Assembly (NCBI GenBank): GCA_963700105.1
Contig: CAVOWL010000004.1
Coordinates: 1 to 64,000 of the forward strand
Length of the DNA stretch: 64,000 bases
DNA from: CAVUWL01 sp963700105
GTDB lineage: Bacteria > Actinomycetota > Thermoleophilia > Solirubrobacterales > 70-9
Direction: 5' to 3'
This document shows, in pieces, positions 1 to 8,776 of the stretch (position 1 is the first letter of the stretch; each line of letters begins with the position of its first letter). The notes under the pieces were generated by a model. It did not search any database. It had not been told where the DNA came from and worked only from the letters and a program-made list of their open reading frames with translations. The position numbers were made by a program, and so were the translations under genes.

Positions 1-592
1 ATCGGTGACACCGGCACCGGGCCCAAGTGAGCGAGGGTTCGCGATCTGGCCATGAGCCCCCTCTATCAATCTCAACCTCAAAAACGAAAAAGAGGGTGGC
101 GTCTCTTGCGCCTTCCGACCGAAAGATGGGAGGGGCGGGCGTTTTGGTGCCGTTGCCGAGAGTCCAGTGTCGCGAGTAGCGTAGCCTTCTTTTCGATTTG
201 CATACTCATCGTCCTTTTGTGGATGATTGGTCTGGTGGTCGGGCTCGCGGGCTCCGGCGAGAGTGCTCTAACCGCAGCGATGTCGGCGTAATGCTGCTTC
301 TGGTAGCGGTGCTAAAGAACTCCGAGCGCCCGCCAGAGCGCTCGATGCAGCTCAAGCTCGATGCGATCGCCTCGGCTCTGCTGGCCGATAGAAGAGCAGG
401 CCCTGGGGTTGAGGCCAAAATCGAACTGGAAGACTCGGTGGCGCATGAAGAAATCTGACTCGAGGTGGACTCGAACCCGACCATGCAATTAGACGTCAAC
501 TGTCCGTCGTCCCATCGCCTCCAAGCAGGAACAGCTCAAAGGGGAGGCGGCAGGGCTGGGCGAGGGCCCGCGTATCCCGGTCCGCTCCGCGC
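1..592. other. Window edge, no supported gene
   Basis: No open frame here has a recognisable domain. A 79-residue frame at 52-291 (+) contains one hydrophobic stretch but is Arg-rich before it and has no clear ribosome binding site, so I do not call it. A short piece near 460-480 resembles a tRNA T-loop on the minus strand, but the stem does not pair. Confidence 0.5.
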
Positions 593-1354
593 TCAGCCCG
601 AAGTGACCTCACCGAATACAACGCAGCGTTTGGGCGATTCTCCGCGGAAGGTGCTCTCGTCATAGCCAAGCTCACCGCTGATCACAGCGCCGGTGCTGGT
701 GGCCCCTGAAAATGCGGACTCTCCGTAGTTGTTCCGACCTCCACCCTGGCCTTCGTTTAAACGCGTTACCGCTGGATGGCCAGCGGTTTCGGCTTCATAG
801 CTGAATATCGGGCCGGTGGGCAGCCCGCTTCCAACGGCACTCAACACCGACCCGGCTTGACCCGGAGAGCTCAGGGTCACAGCGATGTTGGAGCTTTCAC
901 AGCTGGCGGTGATCGTGAAGCCTGCGATCCTGGCGATCGTGACGTTGCTTTCTCCTGGAAGAAGCGTCTGAAAGACCTTGTTTGGAGTCTGTCCGTTAAC
1001 GACACTGGCGCTGCTCGCACTGGCGGCGCTCGTGGCGCTGGCGGCGCTCGGAACCGTACCCAACGAGTTGAGGTTGAAGTCGGCGCCGGTCAGAGAGCCT
1101 GGAGCGATTTTGACGCCGCTGACGGACCCATCTTTGAGCTTTGCTTCGGTGATCGTGCTGTTTTTGATCTTCGGTCCGGTGACCGCATTTCTTTTGAGCT
1201 GGTGGGTCCCGACGCTATTTCGCTTCAGCTGAGTGGCTGCATAGGCCCCGCCGCCAATTGCCAAGAACAGAGCCAAGGTTGCAACTACATTGGCGTAGCT
1301 CAGCTTTCCGGTCAGGCTTCTCACGGGCTTCCTTTGCTGGTTGTCGTTGCGCAT
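593..1354 (-). CDS. Secreted/anchored collagen-like surface protein of the Solirubrobacterales type
   Basis: Predicted 253-residue exported protein of unknown function. The ATG at 1354 puts a basic N-terminus directly before a hydrophobic leader (ANVVATLALFLAIGGG), which is why I prefer it over an upstream start. After the leader come short imperfect repeats (LKRNSVGTHQ, LKRNAVTGPK, IKNSTITEAK, LKDGSVSGVK, IAPGSLTGAD) of about ten residues that resemble pentapeptide/parallel-helix repeats, then an Ala/Ser-rich linker and a C-terminal domain of about 130 residues. I recognise the leader-plus-repeat architecture from many multicopy proteins of Solirubrobacterales. The role is probably at the cell surface; no enzymatic motif is visible. 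It is a single gene with no obvious operon partner. Confidence 0.75.
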   Translation of the reverse strand: MRNDNQQRKPVRSLTGKLSYANVVATLALFLAIGGGAYAATQLKRNSVGTHQLKRNAVTGPKIKNSTITEAKLKDGSVSGVKIAPGSLTGADFNLNSLGTVPSAASATSAASASSASVVNGQTPNKVFQTLLPGESNVTIARIAGFTITASCESSNIAVTLSSPGQAGSVLSAVGSGLPTGPIFSYEAETAGHPAVTRLNEGQGGGRNNYGESAFSGATSTGAVISGELGYDESTFRGESPKRCVVFGEVTSG

Positions 1355-1595
1355 TAGTAGGGCCGATGCCTCAATCGGCGCGGAAGAGGTGGCTGGCCCA
1401 TATGGCAATAGTTTGCCACCACGTTGGGGGAGCTCCCACTTCTGCCCGAGAGTAAACCGGCAGCCGGGTAGAGGTCCCGGGCGCTTTAGCAGCTGCTGGG
1501 AACTTGATGCCGGGAGGCATCCGGGCCAAAAAATGGAGCTGGAAAAATCGCAGCCACCGCATGGATCCCGCCGAGACTGTGTTACTTAAAGCACA

Positions 1596-1721
1596 ATGAA
1601 TCGATACCGCTTCGAGAATTTCATCGACTATGCCCGGACCAAACAGGGGCGCGAAAACATGGCTCTGGCGCTGATCGCCGCCGGCTCGGTGGCTGGAATC
1701 GTCGTCATCGGTCGTTTCTAG
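1596..1721 (+). CDS. Small single-pass membrane protein (41 aa)
   Basis: A short open frame starts at ATG 1596 and ends at TAG 1719-1721. It encodes a charged N-terminal half (MNRYRFENFIDYARTKQGRE) and a hydrophobic C-terminal helix rich in Ala, Ile, Val and Gly that ends in GRF. The polar-then-hydrophobic layout is typical of small tail-anchored membrane proteins. There is no strong Shine-Dalgarno sequence. Function unknown; it could be chance, but the composition is protein-like and the opposite frames are not. Confidence 0.4.
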   Translation: MNRYRFENFIDYARTKQGRENMALALIAAGSVAGIVVIGRF

Positions 1722-2033
1722 CTTCGCCGGAGTCGCGCGCTCGATGCCCCGGGTCCATCCACACGCCCGCGACCGATGGCGCACAGATCATTCGCTGAGG
1801 CCGAAGTTTTCCGGATCGATGACCATGGCCGGCGCAGCAATCAAGCTGAAGCACCAGTGGCTCTGCATGAATTTTCCGCGACGTCTGCATGCACCGCAAC
1901 GAGGCGTCCCGTGGGTGTGTTTAGGTGATCAACTGCAGCCGATGTGCAGCGACAGACAACAGGGCGCATGGCTGGATCGCACCCTGACATCATTTGCAAT
2001 ATCGACATTTCGACCAAATTTGGAAGCACCCAA
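1722..2033. other. Intergenic stretch, nothing recognised
   Basis: About 310 bases between the small membrane protein and the propeller protein. Several short overlapping frames exist on both strands, none with a recognisable motif. The stretch probably carries the promoter of the downstream gene, but no convincing -35/-10 pair was identified. Confidence 0.4.
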
Positions 2034-3401
2034 TTGAATGGGGATCGCCCCCCGGGTCGATTCTGCCCTGCCCGGATCAGGCGCATCCTGGCGGTGGCGG
2101 TCTGCACCGCGTCTGCTTTGGCTTGTTTGTCTACTCCGGCCCAGGCGCAGTCCTCTTGGACCGTCACTGACCTCGGCCTCAGCGGCGAAGAAACTCTTTT
2201 CGGCATGTCCTGCGAGTCGAGCTCGCTCTGCGTCGGTGTCGGCCAGGGGAGCACGGTCGTGACTTCCACCGATCCGACGGGGGGCAGTGGAGCTTGGGCG
2301 GTATCCCACGTACCCTTGAGCGAAGGCCTAAAGGGCAACCTGCGGGGAATTTCGTGTCCGTCGGCTTCGCTTTGCGTTGCGGTCGATTACAGCGGCGGGA
2401 TCATGACCACGACTGAACCGATGGCCGGAGGTGGGGCCTGGAAACCGACCCGCATTCCGGGTGCTCGCTCACTCTTTTCGATTTCTTGCGCCACGCAGTC
2501 GTCTTGCGTCGTCGTCGGTTTGGAAGGCGAGTTGATCACGACGACGGACCCGACCGGGGGTGCCAGCGCCTGGAAAGTTGCGCACCTGTCCGAACCGGTG
2601 GGACTGCATTCGATTTCCTGTGTCGGAAGATCCCTCTGCGTTGCCGGCGACACAGAGGGGGACCTTGTCTCCTCCAGCGAACCCGGGGCTGGTCCAGGTG
2701 CCTGGACCCTGACCGGGCAGCCTGGCGGTATCAGCCCAATCCTCGCGGTCTCGTGCAGCGGCTCGGGGTTTTGCACTGCCGGCAGTGCGGGGTTTGTTCT
2801 GACCTCGAGTGCTCCCACCGCGATGCCAGCGGTGTGGACATCAACTCCGCTGGCCTCGCGATTTCAGATTCTCTCCGTCTCTTGCCCCTCGAGCTCACTC
2901 TGCGCCGCGAGTACAAACAACGGCGAAATCACCGCGTCGAAGAACCCGACAGGGGGGTCCGCTGCCTGGTCCACAGTTCGAATCATCCCCGGCCAGACGA
3001 ATGCGGTGTTCGGACTCTCCTGCCCATCGGAATCCCTCTGCGTCGGCGGTGGAAAATACGGCCAGCTCGTCACCTCGACCGCGCCGGGAGCGCCAGAAGT
3101 GGCCCCGCTCGTGCCGCCTCCGCCTCCGCCGCCTCCGAGCACCAGGCTTCTCCGTCGGCCCCAGCGCAGAATTCGACTCGGCGCCCACCAGCGGACGGCT
3201 GAGGTCGGATTCCGATTCACCGCAAGTGGGGATGCCACCGGGTTTCGCTGCAAGCTCGATCAGAGACCCTCTGGTTGGTGCGCGTCTCCCAGGCGCTACC
3301 GAATACGGCTCGGGCGCCACACATTCAGGGTCAAGGCGGTCGGTCCGGGAGGTGCAGATCCGAGCCCCGTGGTATTTCGCTGGCGCGTGACCGGACGCTA
3401 A
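2034..3401 (+). CDS. Secreted seven-repeat propeller-like protein with C-terminal Ig-like domain
   Basis: Exported protein of about 455 residues. I chose the TTG at 2034 because a GGAAG motif lies about seven bases upstream and the signal peptide (RRILAVAVCTASALACL, then AQA) follows closely; an ATG at 1944 is the longer alternative. The body has seven repeats of about 45 residues, each opening with a (G/S)xSCxxxxxC motif and followed by a glycine turn, a (T/S)(T/S)xxP segment and mostly GAW. Seven such units suggest a seven-bladed beta-propeller with one disulfide per blade. A run of eight prolines then leads to a C-terminal Ig/Fn3-like domain with two cysteines (FRCKLD and WCASP). Its ligand is unknown. 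Confidence 0.8.
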   Translation: MNGDRPPGRFCPARIRRILAVAVCTASALACLSTPAQAQSSWTVTDLGLSGEETLFGMSCESSSLCVGVGQGSTVVTSTDPTGGSGAWAVSHVPLSEGLKGNLRGISCPSASLCVAVDYSGGIMTTTEPMAGGGAWKPTRIPGARSLFSISCATQSSCVVVGLEGELITTTDPTGGASAWKVAHLSEPVGLHSISCVGRSLCVAGDTEGDLVSSSEPGAGPGAWTLTGQPGGISPILAVSCSGSGFCTAGSAGFVLTSSAPTAMPAVWTSTPLASRFQILSVSCPSSSLCAASTNNGEITASKNPTGGSAAWSTVRIIPGQTNAVFGLSCPSESLCVGGGKYGQLVTSTAPGAPEVAPLVPPPPPPPPSTRLLRRPQRRIRLGAHQRTAEVGFRFTASGDATGFRCKLDQRPSGWCASPRRYRIRLGRHTFRVKAVGPGGADPSPVVFRWRVTGR

Positions 3402-3473
3402 AGCGGAGTCGATGCGACCCTTGCAGCTGGGCCCGGATTTTTTTACTCGCTCTGAGCGGATATCGTCTCAATC

Positions 3474-4334
3474 GTGTCGAGTCATGCGCCGCTCGCTCCG
3501 CCGCCGGGGGTCGAGAGATCGCGGCGATTTCGCCCGAGATGGCATTACGAGCTGTTGGTTTGTGGTTTGCGAGGCCACGAGCTGATCGGGACCGAGGTTG
3601 CCGAAGTTCGCGCTGAGGATTCCGCGGTGCTCCGCCAAGGTGGAGGGGTTCGCTGGTGTCGCTGCCTTCGCTGCGACAGCTGGTTGCCCATATCGCCCCC
3701 TCAGAACGCATCGAAGCTCCATCTATCCCAGCCCGCGGATACCGCCCTGCCAGCTCGAGGCCGGGCCCTGCGCGACAAGATCATCTTGCGGGCAATTGCA
3801 GTTGATCGAGCGTTTCATTTCGTCCTCCTGAGCTTCCTTGGCGTTCTTGTCTTCTTCATCGCATCTCACCAGCACGAACTGCAGCAGCGCCTCTATCGAG
3901 TGCTCACCGACATCCAGGGAGGCATCGGCGGTGGGCCGGTCCAATATGGACGCACGGGAGTCATCCACGATCTTGACAAGCTGTTCACACTCAAGTCCAC
4001 CACGTTGCACCTGCTCGGGGCGGCGCTCTTCCTCTATGCAGCGATGGAGGCGTTGGAGGCGGTTGGACTTTGGAATCAGCGTCGCTGGGCTGAGTATTTG
4101 ACATTCATCGCCACCGCCCTGTTCTTGCCCCTTGAGTTCTTGGAGCTGACGAGGTCGGTGTCGGCTCTGAAGTTGGTCACTTTGATCATCAACGCGGCGA
4201 TCGTTGTCTATCTTGTCTCGGCGAAGCGACTCTTCGGTACAAGGGGCGGAGTCGGCGCCGAGCTTGCCGAGCGCCAGCGTGACAGCGGATGGGAGGCATT
4301 GGAGAGGAGCGCGCCCGGCCCGGGGCAGCCATGA
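3474..4334 (+). CDS. DUF2127 family membrane protein with N-terminal cysteine-rich segment
   Basis: Predicted 286-residue membrane protein starting at GTG 3474. The N-terminal 90 residues hold a possible zinc site (CGLRGHEL, then CRCLRCDSW). The C-terminal part has four hydrophobic segments (around FVLLSFLGVLVFFI, LHLLGAALFLYAAMEAL, LTFIATALFLPLEFLEL and LVTLIINAAIVVYLV), with the arrangement I associate with DUF2127. The pairing of a CRCLRCD segment with DUF2127 recurs in actinobacteria as far as I know. No catalytic function is established. The gene stands 72 bases after the propeller gene on the same strand. Confidence 0.75.
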   Translation: MSSHAPLAPPPGVERSRRFRPRWHYELLVCGLRGHELIGTEVAEVRAEDSAVLRQGGGVRWCRCLRCDSWLPISPPQNASKLHLSQPADTALPARGRALRDKIILRAIAVDRAFHFVLLSFLGVLVFFIASHQHELQQRLYRVLTDIQGGIGGGPVQYGRTGVIHDLDKLFTLKSTTLHLLGAALFLYAAMEALEAVGLWNQRRWAEYLTFIATALFLPLEFLELTRSVSALKLVTLIINAAIVVYLVSAKRLFGTRGGVGAELAERQRDSGWEALERSAPGPGQP

Positions 4335-4602
4335 CTTATCCGGCGGAGGCCAACATCGGGCCCGAACGCCGTCGCGATCGCCAGATCAAAGACTCAGCTT
4401 GACTCGGTGCCCATAAACGCCTCGAATTGCCCCTGGGGCGTTACCCTCCTCGTGCCGCCGGTGGCCCAATGGGGCTTTTGGAGTTCAGGATCAAATCGAG
4501 GGGGTAGATGAGTACCGAGGGAAGTTTGAATGACCATTGACGGCAATCAAAGGCCTCGGGCGCAACTTTTGGGCCTCACCCGTGATTACTACTCGGTATC
4601 AG

Positions 4603-4626
4603 ATGCGCGGCTCGGAGTCCGCGCAT
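4603..4626 (+). promoter_or_regulatory. Perfect 8-bp inverted repeat upstream of the 4646 gene
   Basis: ATGCGCGG (4603-4610) and CCGCGCAT (4619-4626) are perfectly complementary around an 8-base loop. The repeat ends 19 bases before the start codon, just upstream of a strong ribosome binding site (GAGGAGG near 4632-4638). It could be an operator or a leader hairpin; no poly-T run follows, so a terminator is less likely. The rest of the 4335-4645 gap shows no gene. Confidence 0.4.
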
Positions 4627-4645
4627 ATTCCTCGAGGAGGCAGAG

Positions 4646-5674
4646 ATGAACCGAATTGCGAAGCTACTGATCGCCACCTTCTTGGCCGCGGCCTGCGTTC
4701 TTCAAGGCGCAGTCGCGCTGGCCTCCTCAACCCCAACCTTGGCTACCGGCACGGCATCACCGGTCAGCTCCTCGAGGGCGACGCTGCACGGGATGGTCAA
4801 TCCGAACGGCGCCGAGACCCAATCCAGCTTTGAGTGGGGTCTCACCGATGCCTACGGATCCAGCAGCCCCCTTCACTCGGTCGGCCATGGCTCGAGCCCG
4901 GTTGCAGTTCAGGCCGCGGTCGGAGCCCTCCTCCCAGGCACTACCTATCATTACCGCATAATTGCTTCAAACAGTCTTGGCGGCGCCAGCGGCGCCGATC
5001 GCACCTTCAAGACCAAAGGGCATCCCCCGGCGGGTGTCGTGACCGGCCCGGTCACGCAGGTCGGCCTTCGCTCAGCAACCGTCACCGGCACTATCGATCC
5101 AAATGGCGTGGTGACATCCTACATGTTTCAGTATGGATTGACTGACACTTATGGAAGTGAGACGTTCCCTGCCACCGTTGCATCGGGCACCAACGCGGTG
5201 GGGGTCTCGGCTCAGCTTCAGGGTCTCGCTCCGGGTACGGTTTTTCACTATAGGGTCGTCGCCGTGCATGGCGGCGGAATCGATTCCTATGGCGCAGACG
5301 GGACCTTCGTAACCGTGCCCCTGCACCGTCGGATCGCGATGGTTCGGGCCAGCACCACGCCGCGAAGAAATGGGCAGAAGCCATATGTCTTCACCACCCA
5401 TGGCCGTGTCGACGGCGGAGGTTCGTTGCCGGGCTCGGCAAGGTGCACGGGAACCGCCACGGTTATCTTCTTGCTTCATCATCGCCCCGTGGCTCTCAGG
5501 TTCCTATCGGTTCAACCCAACTGCTCCTTTGCAACGGTGACGTCGCTTAGGCATCTAACGCGACTCGTGGTAGGGCAGGGACGAGTTCGGCTCCACGTCC
5601 TGATCCGCTTCCGCGGAAACTCCTATATGAACTCGGCCCGGGCCCGACCCGAGACTGTCATCCTGTTTCGCTGA
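4646..5674 (+). CDS. Secreted Fn3-like 'NPNG' repeat protein
   Basis: 342-residue exported protein beginning MNRIAKLLIATFL with a signal peptide ending near VALAS. Two tandem fibronectin-III-like units of about 90 residues follow. Each has an ATLHG/ATVTG strand, (N/D)PNG, a YGLTD-like FEWGLTD segment and PGTxxHYR, the hallmarks of a repeat family very common in Solirubrobacterales. The last 110 residues form a basic beta-rich domain with two cysteines (ARCTGT and PNCSFA). Start choice is secure because of a good ribosome binding site (GAGGAGGCAGAG). It is probably involved in cell-surface or adhesion functions; ligand unknown. A second member of the family lies at 52315-53625. Confidence 0.8.
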   Translation: MNRIAKLLIATFLAAACVLQGAVALASSTPTLATGTASPVSSSRATLHGMVNPNGAETQSSFEWGLTDAYGSSSPLHSVGHGSSPVAVQAAVGALLPGTTYHYRIIASNSLGGASGADRTFKTKGHPPAGVVTGPVTQVGLRSATVTGTIDPNGVVTSYMFQYGLTDTYGSETFPATVASGTNAVGVSAQLQGLAPGTVFHYRVVAVHGGGIDSYGADGTFVTVPLHRRIAMVRASTTPRRNGQKPYVFTTHGRVDGGGSLPGSARCTGTATVIFLLHHRPVALRFLSVQPNCSFATVTSLRHLTRLVVGQGRVRLHVLIRFRGNSYMNSARARPETVILFR

Positions 5675-5779
5675 GTAGGTGATTGTGGAAGCTCGGGAGT
5701 CGATCCACGGTCCCTCGCTCGCTCTCACTCTCACCCAGTGCCCCGAGGTGTAAGTTGGGGAAAGTTTGGGCTTAGCGGT

Positions 5780-6595
5780 TCAGCCACCTCTAACCGTGTA
5801 GCGGGTAGGGACGAGGCGCTCGTTGCGCTTCGGAGGACGCAGATAGTCCCGCCGCTGTCGGGCCGGAAGCTTTACCGCCATGGCATCGTCGATGTGCTCG
5901 TAGGGAACGCAGGAGAGCAGATGGCTAATCAGGTTCAAACGCGCGGCACGCTTATCGTCGGCCTCCACCACAAACCAGGGGCTGAGGTCGGTGTCGGTGT
6001 AGTTAAACATGCGATCCTTGGCTTCGGCATAGTCAACCCAACGAGCCCGAGCCTGCAGGTCGATCGGGCTGAACTTCCAACGTTTGCGCGGATCTGAGAG
6101 TCGTTTCTCAAACCGACGCTCCTGCTCCTCATCGCTAACCGAAAGCCAGTACTTCAGCAAGATAATTCCGTCGTTTTTGAGGGCCTCCTCAAACGCCGGA
6201 CAGAACCGCAAAAACTCCTCGTACTGTGCATCACTGCAAAAGCCCATAACCCGCTCCACGCCAGCCCGGTTGTACCAGCTGCGATCAAAGAGTACGATCT
6301 CACCGGCGGCGGGCAGATGGGCGACGTACCGTTGGAAATACCACTGTGTCTGCTCGCGCTCACTGGGCGATGGAACGGCGATTACGCGACAGGTACGAGG
6401 GTTCAGGTAGGCGATTATTCGCTTGATGACCCCATCCTTGCCCGCCGTATCTCGTCCCTCAAATATGACGACCAAGCGCTGATGCGTGGCGACGATCCAC
6501 TCCTGTAAGAAGACGAGCTCGGTTTGCAGCCGCCGGAGCTCCTTCTCATACTGCTTGGCACTTAGGTCCCGAGTCGATGCCATCGGGGCAATCAT
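5780..6595 (-). CDS. ppk2: Polyphosphate kinase 2
   Basis: PPK2-family enzyme transferring phosphate between polyphosphate and nucleoside di/monophosphates, a cytoplasmic energy and phosphate-storage function. With the ATG at 6595 the protein has 271 residues, usual for a one-domain PPK2. The Walker A loop GRDTAGKDG is at residues 47-55, the Walker B-like DRSWYNR at 103-109, and the lid region is rich in Arg/Lys (EERRFEKRL-like segment, DPRKRWKFSP). ATG 6583 is an equally possible start. The enzyme subclass (GDP- or ADP-forming direction, AMP use) cannot be read reliably. It is a single gene, convergent with the Fn3-like gene. Confidence 0.93.
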   Translation of the reverse strand: MIAPMASTRDLSAKQYEKELRRLQTELVFLQEWIVATHQRLVVIFEGRDTAGKDGVIKRIIAYLNPRTCRVIAVPSPSEREQTQWYFQRYVAHLPAAGEIVLFDRSWYNRAGVERVMGFCSDAQYEEFLRFCPAFEEALKNDGIILLKYWLSVSDEEQERRFEKRLSDPRKRWKFSPIDLQARARWVDYAEAKDRMFNYTDTDLSPWFVVEADDKRAARLNLISHLLSCVPYEHIDDAMAVKLPARQRRDYLRPPKRNERLVPTRYTVRGG

Positions 6596-6795
6596 CTCAA
6601 CTCTTGCCCGCCGACCCTTGGGTACAGCACCTGCCCGCCTCGCGCCGTGCATCGCGGCGGGCTGCGGTCGAGCCGGGAATGCCCATTGGCCGAGTGATCG
6701 GGCGTCTCGACACCCCTCGAAGCTATCTGGGAAGGTTCAGAGCAAGGAGCAGCCTTCAAAGTTGCGATTCCGGCCCGCTTGGCGAAGCCACTCGA

Positions 6796-7587
6796 TCAGC
6801 TTCTGACCTTGCAGGTTCCCTGCAGGTTGCGTGTGATGGCGCGACCGTCGGCTAGGTAATAGGTTCCCTGAGCCGCCGTAAAGAGCGCGCTGGCAAATCC
6901 GCGTGGCGCCGGGCAGCTGGCACTGATGAAGCTTCGACTCCTTCCATGGAAGTTGTAGCTGCGGTGCAGGGTCAACTGGAACCCGGTTGCATAACCCCAG
7001 TTCTCGGTCACGGTCGGCAGCTGCACCGACAGCGTCGTGCCAAAGGAGCCGCCGCCGCTGCGAAGGAAGTTGAGTACAAGCACCTGGGCGGTTGGCACCG
7101 GTTCGGTGCCGTAGATCTGCGCCAGGATCACCCGTTTACCGTGCAGCACCGAGTTGAAGGCGAGCATCCTTCCGCGGGCTGGAAATGGCGCCTCGGTTGG
7201 AATTCCGATGTGGGCGGTGAAGGTGCCGCTTCCGACCAGAGCGGGGCGGCACACGGCCAGGGCTTGCTTGGTTGTGCTCGACTCGATCAAATTCTTTCGA
7301 CAGGTCGGCAGGCCCGCTGTGGATACCCTCCCATTGCGATTGATCGCGATCGTGAGGCGCTGAAGCTGGGGTGGTTCCTGTCCTTCGGTCGCAGAAAGCG
7401 CGCCCGCCATGTGCAAGGAAACAGGGATGAGGCTTCCGCGTGGCAGGGCATGAGGGCTGATCCAGCCGTTGAATGAGGCGCGCACATTGGCGCCGCCGAA
7501 GACTTCCCCATTGGCGCTGGTTGAAAAAGAGGTCAGCGCGGCGGCAAGCGTGACGAAGATCCAGAGCTTTTTCTTCTTGGCGAGCAC
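6796..7587 (-). CDS. Secreted protein, 'SPxxLPR' paralogue family member A
   Basis: 263-residue exported protein of unknown function, GTG start at 7587, with a lysine-rich N-terminus followed by a hydrophobic signal peptide (LWIFVTLAAALTSFST). The mature part shares landmarks with genes at 7994-8776 and 60886-61794: a SPHALPR motif, PPQLQRLTIAIN, LPTC, a second Cys followed by ALVGSG, FPARG, SFGTTL, and a C-terminal ASCPAPRGF. Four conserved cysteines suggest two disulfides. The fold looks all-beta. No catalytic residues are evident. It sits 18 kb-scale away from no related enzymes, so context gives no function; its closest neighbour in the window is paralogue B 400 bases upstream. Confidence 0.75.
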   Translation of the reverse strand: MLAKKKKLWIFVTLAAALTSFSTSANGEVFGGANVRASFNGWISPHALPRGSLIPVSLHMAGALSATEGQEPPQLQRLTIAINRNGRVSTAGLPTCRKNLIESSTTKQALAVCRPALVGSGTFTAHIGIPTEAPFPARGRMLAFNSVLHGKRVILAQIYGTEPVPTAQVLVLNFLRSGGGSFGTTLSVQLPTVTENWGYATGFQLTLHRSYNFHGRSRSFISASCPAPRGFASALFTAAQGTYYLADGRAITRNLQGTCKVRS

Positions 7588-7993
7588 AGGATTAGCCTAG
7601 CCAAGTTGCGTTCGTAACTTTCGCGAAGGGCTTGCAGCGTGGCCGCACCCGGACCCCGGCCGCAGTCCTGACCGGCGCGATCAAGGTGCTGACCGGACAG
7701 CGGAACTTTAGGAAGTCCATACCGGCGCTAAAGAATCGGCGGCTACTTTGACCCCATGAGCGGCACGGCAAAATCTTATGAGCGGGTTCTGGGGGCACTT
7801 GTCGCGGAGGCTCGGGTTGGTCGCCTTGCCCGGGTCGTGAGCGGTCATCGCGACGATCCAAGCTCGGAGAAGCCGCGGGGCGGAAGGGCGTGGATAAACG
7901 GCCGCGAAGTCGGCGATTCGAATTCACGTTTTTCTCATCTCGGTCAAAGCCACGACTGAGGAACCCCAATTCGCGGGGCGCGGCCGCCGAGGC
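7588..7993. other. Intergenic, no convincing gene
   Basis: About 400 bases between two paralogous secreted-protein genes. A 67-residue frame at 7756-7959 (+) begins after a plausible spacer, but its sequence has no recognisable domain or homologue. The minus-strand frame at 7592-7969 is Arg/Pro-rich and looks like a shadow. The promoter for the 7587 gene should lie here. Confidence 0.4.
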
Positions 7994-8776
7994 CTAGCCG
8001 ATGACGCGGCAATCGCGGGTCAGGGTGGTGCTCAGCTTTTGCCCATTGGCGAAGTCAAAGCTGCCCTTGGCGAAATCGAAGATCGCCCCGGGAAAGCCAG
8101 GCGGTGCCGCGCAACTGGCGCTGAGAAGACTGCGCCACTTCCCCAGGTAGAGATACCTGCGGCCGATTTCAAGCTCGATATTGGTTACGTAACCTAGTTC
8201 GCCAGCGATCTTGGGGATGGTCGCCGAAAGGACGGTGCCGAAGGTGCCAGTACTGCGCTCGACGACCTTAAATGGCAGCACGAGCGTGACCTGGACTGGA
8301 TCAGAGACATACAGGTGGAAGAGCATCTCTGGCCGCCCTCCGCTTGTGCCGTTGAAGACGAGGAGGCTTCCACGGGCGGGGAACGGTGCCCGGCCGGGGA
8401 ACTCCACATATCCGCCGAAGCTGCCGCGACCGATCAGCGCCGAGCGACAGCGGGCGAGTGCGGCCTCGCCGGTTGTCGACTCAAGTGAACCTATCGCGCA
8501 GACCGGGAGGCCTCGCGAGAGCAGCTTTCCGTGCCGGTTGATCGCAAAGGAAACCCGTTGCAATTCGGGCGGGCGCGTACCGTTTACGGTGCCGATCGAT
8601 CCATTGATTCGAACCGTCACCGGGGCGGTTCGTTGGCGCGGTAGGGCCCGGGGGCTGAAGCCACCACCAAAGTTGATCTGCAGACCTTCGCTTTGGGTAA
8701 TTTCGCCGCGGGCTACGCCGACGCTGAGGAGAGCGACTACTAAAAATGCAAGCGAGATGGCTCCGTGGCGTTTCAT
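7994..8776 (-). CDS. Secreted protein, 'SPxxLPR' paralogue family member B
   Basis: 260-residue exported protein. I take the ATG at 8776 because it directly precedes a signal peptide (MKRHGAISLAFLVVALLSVG); a longer frame adds 73 Pro/Gly-rich residues that look untranslated. The mature protein carries SPRALPR, PPELQRVSFAINRHG, LPVC, RCRSALIGRG, FPARGSLLVFNG, TFGTVLSA and ASCAAPPGF, matching member A at each landmark. The two genes are in tandem on the minus strand about 400 bases apart, consistent with local duplication. Function unknown; extracytoplasmic location is the only firm inference. Confidence 0.78.
   Translation of the reverse strand: MKRHGAISLAFLVVALLSVGVARGEITQSEGLQINFGGGFSPRALPRQRTAPVTVRINGSIGTVNGTRPPELQRVSFAINRHGKLLSRGLPVCAIGSLESTTGEAALARCRSALIGRGSFGGYVEFPGRAPFPARGSLLVFNGTSGGRPEMLFHLYVSDPVQVTLVLPFKVVERSTGTFGTVLSATIPKIAGELGYVTNIELEIGRRYLYLGKWRSLLSASCAAPPGFPGAIFDFAKGSFDFANGQKLSTTLTRDCRVIG

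Noticed and set aside
52..291. 79-residue plus-strand frame with one hydrophobic stretch
   Set aside because: No recognisable motif, no ribosome binding site and an Arg-rich composition typical of a chance frame in GC-rich DNA.
440..520. tRNA-like sequence on the minus strand, with a GGTTCGAGTCC-type T-loop near 470-480
   Set aside because: The T-stem pairs only two of five positions and no acceptor or anticodon stem can be completed, so it is at best a remnant.
7756..7959. 67-residue plus-strand frame between two paralogous genes
   Set aside because: No domain or homologue recognised; composition resembles non-coding GC-rich DNA.
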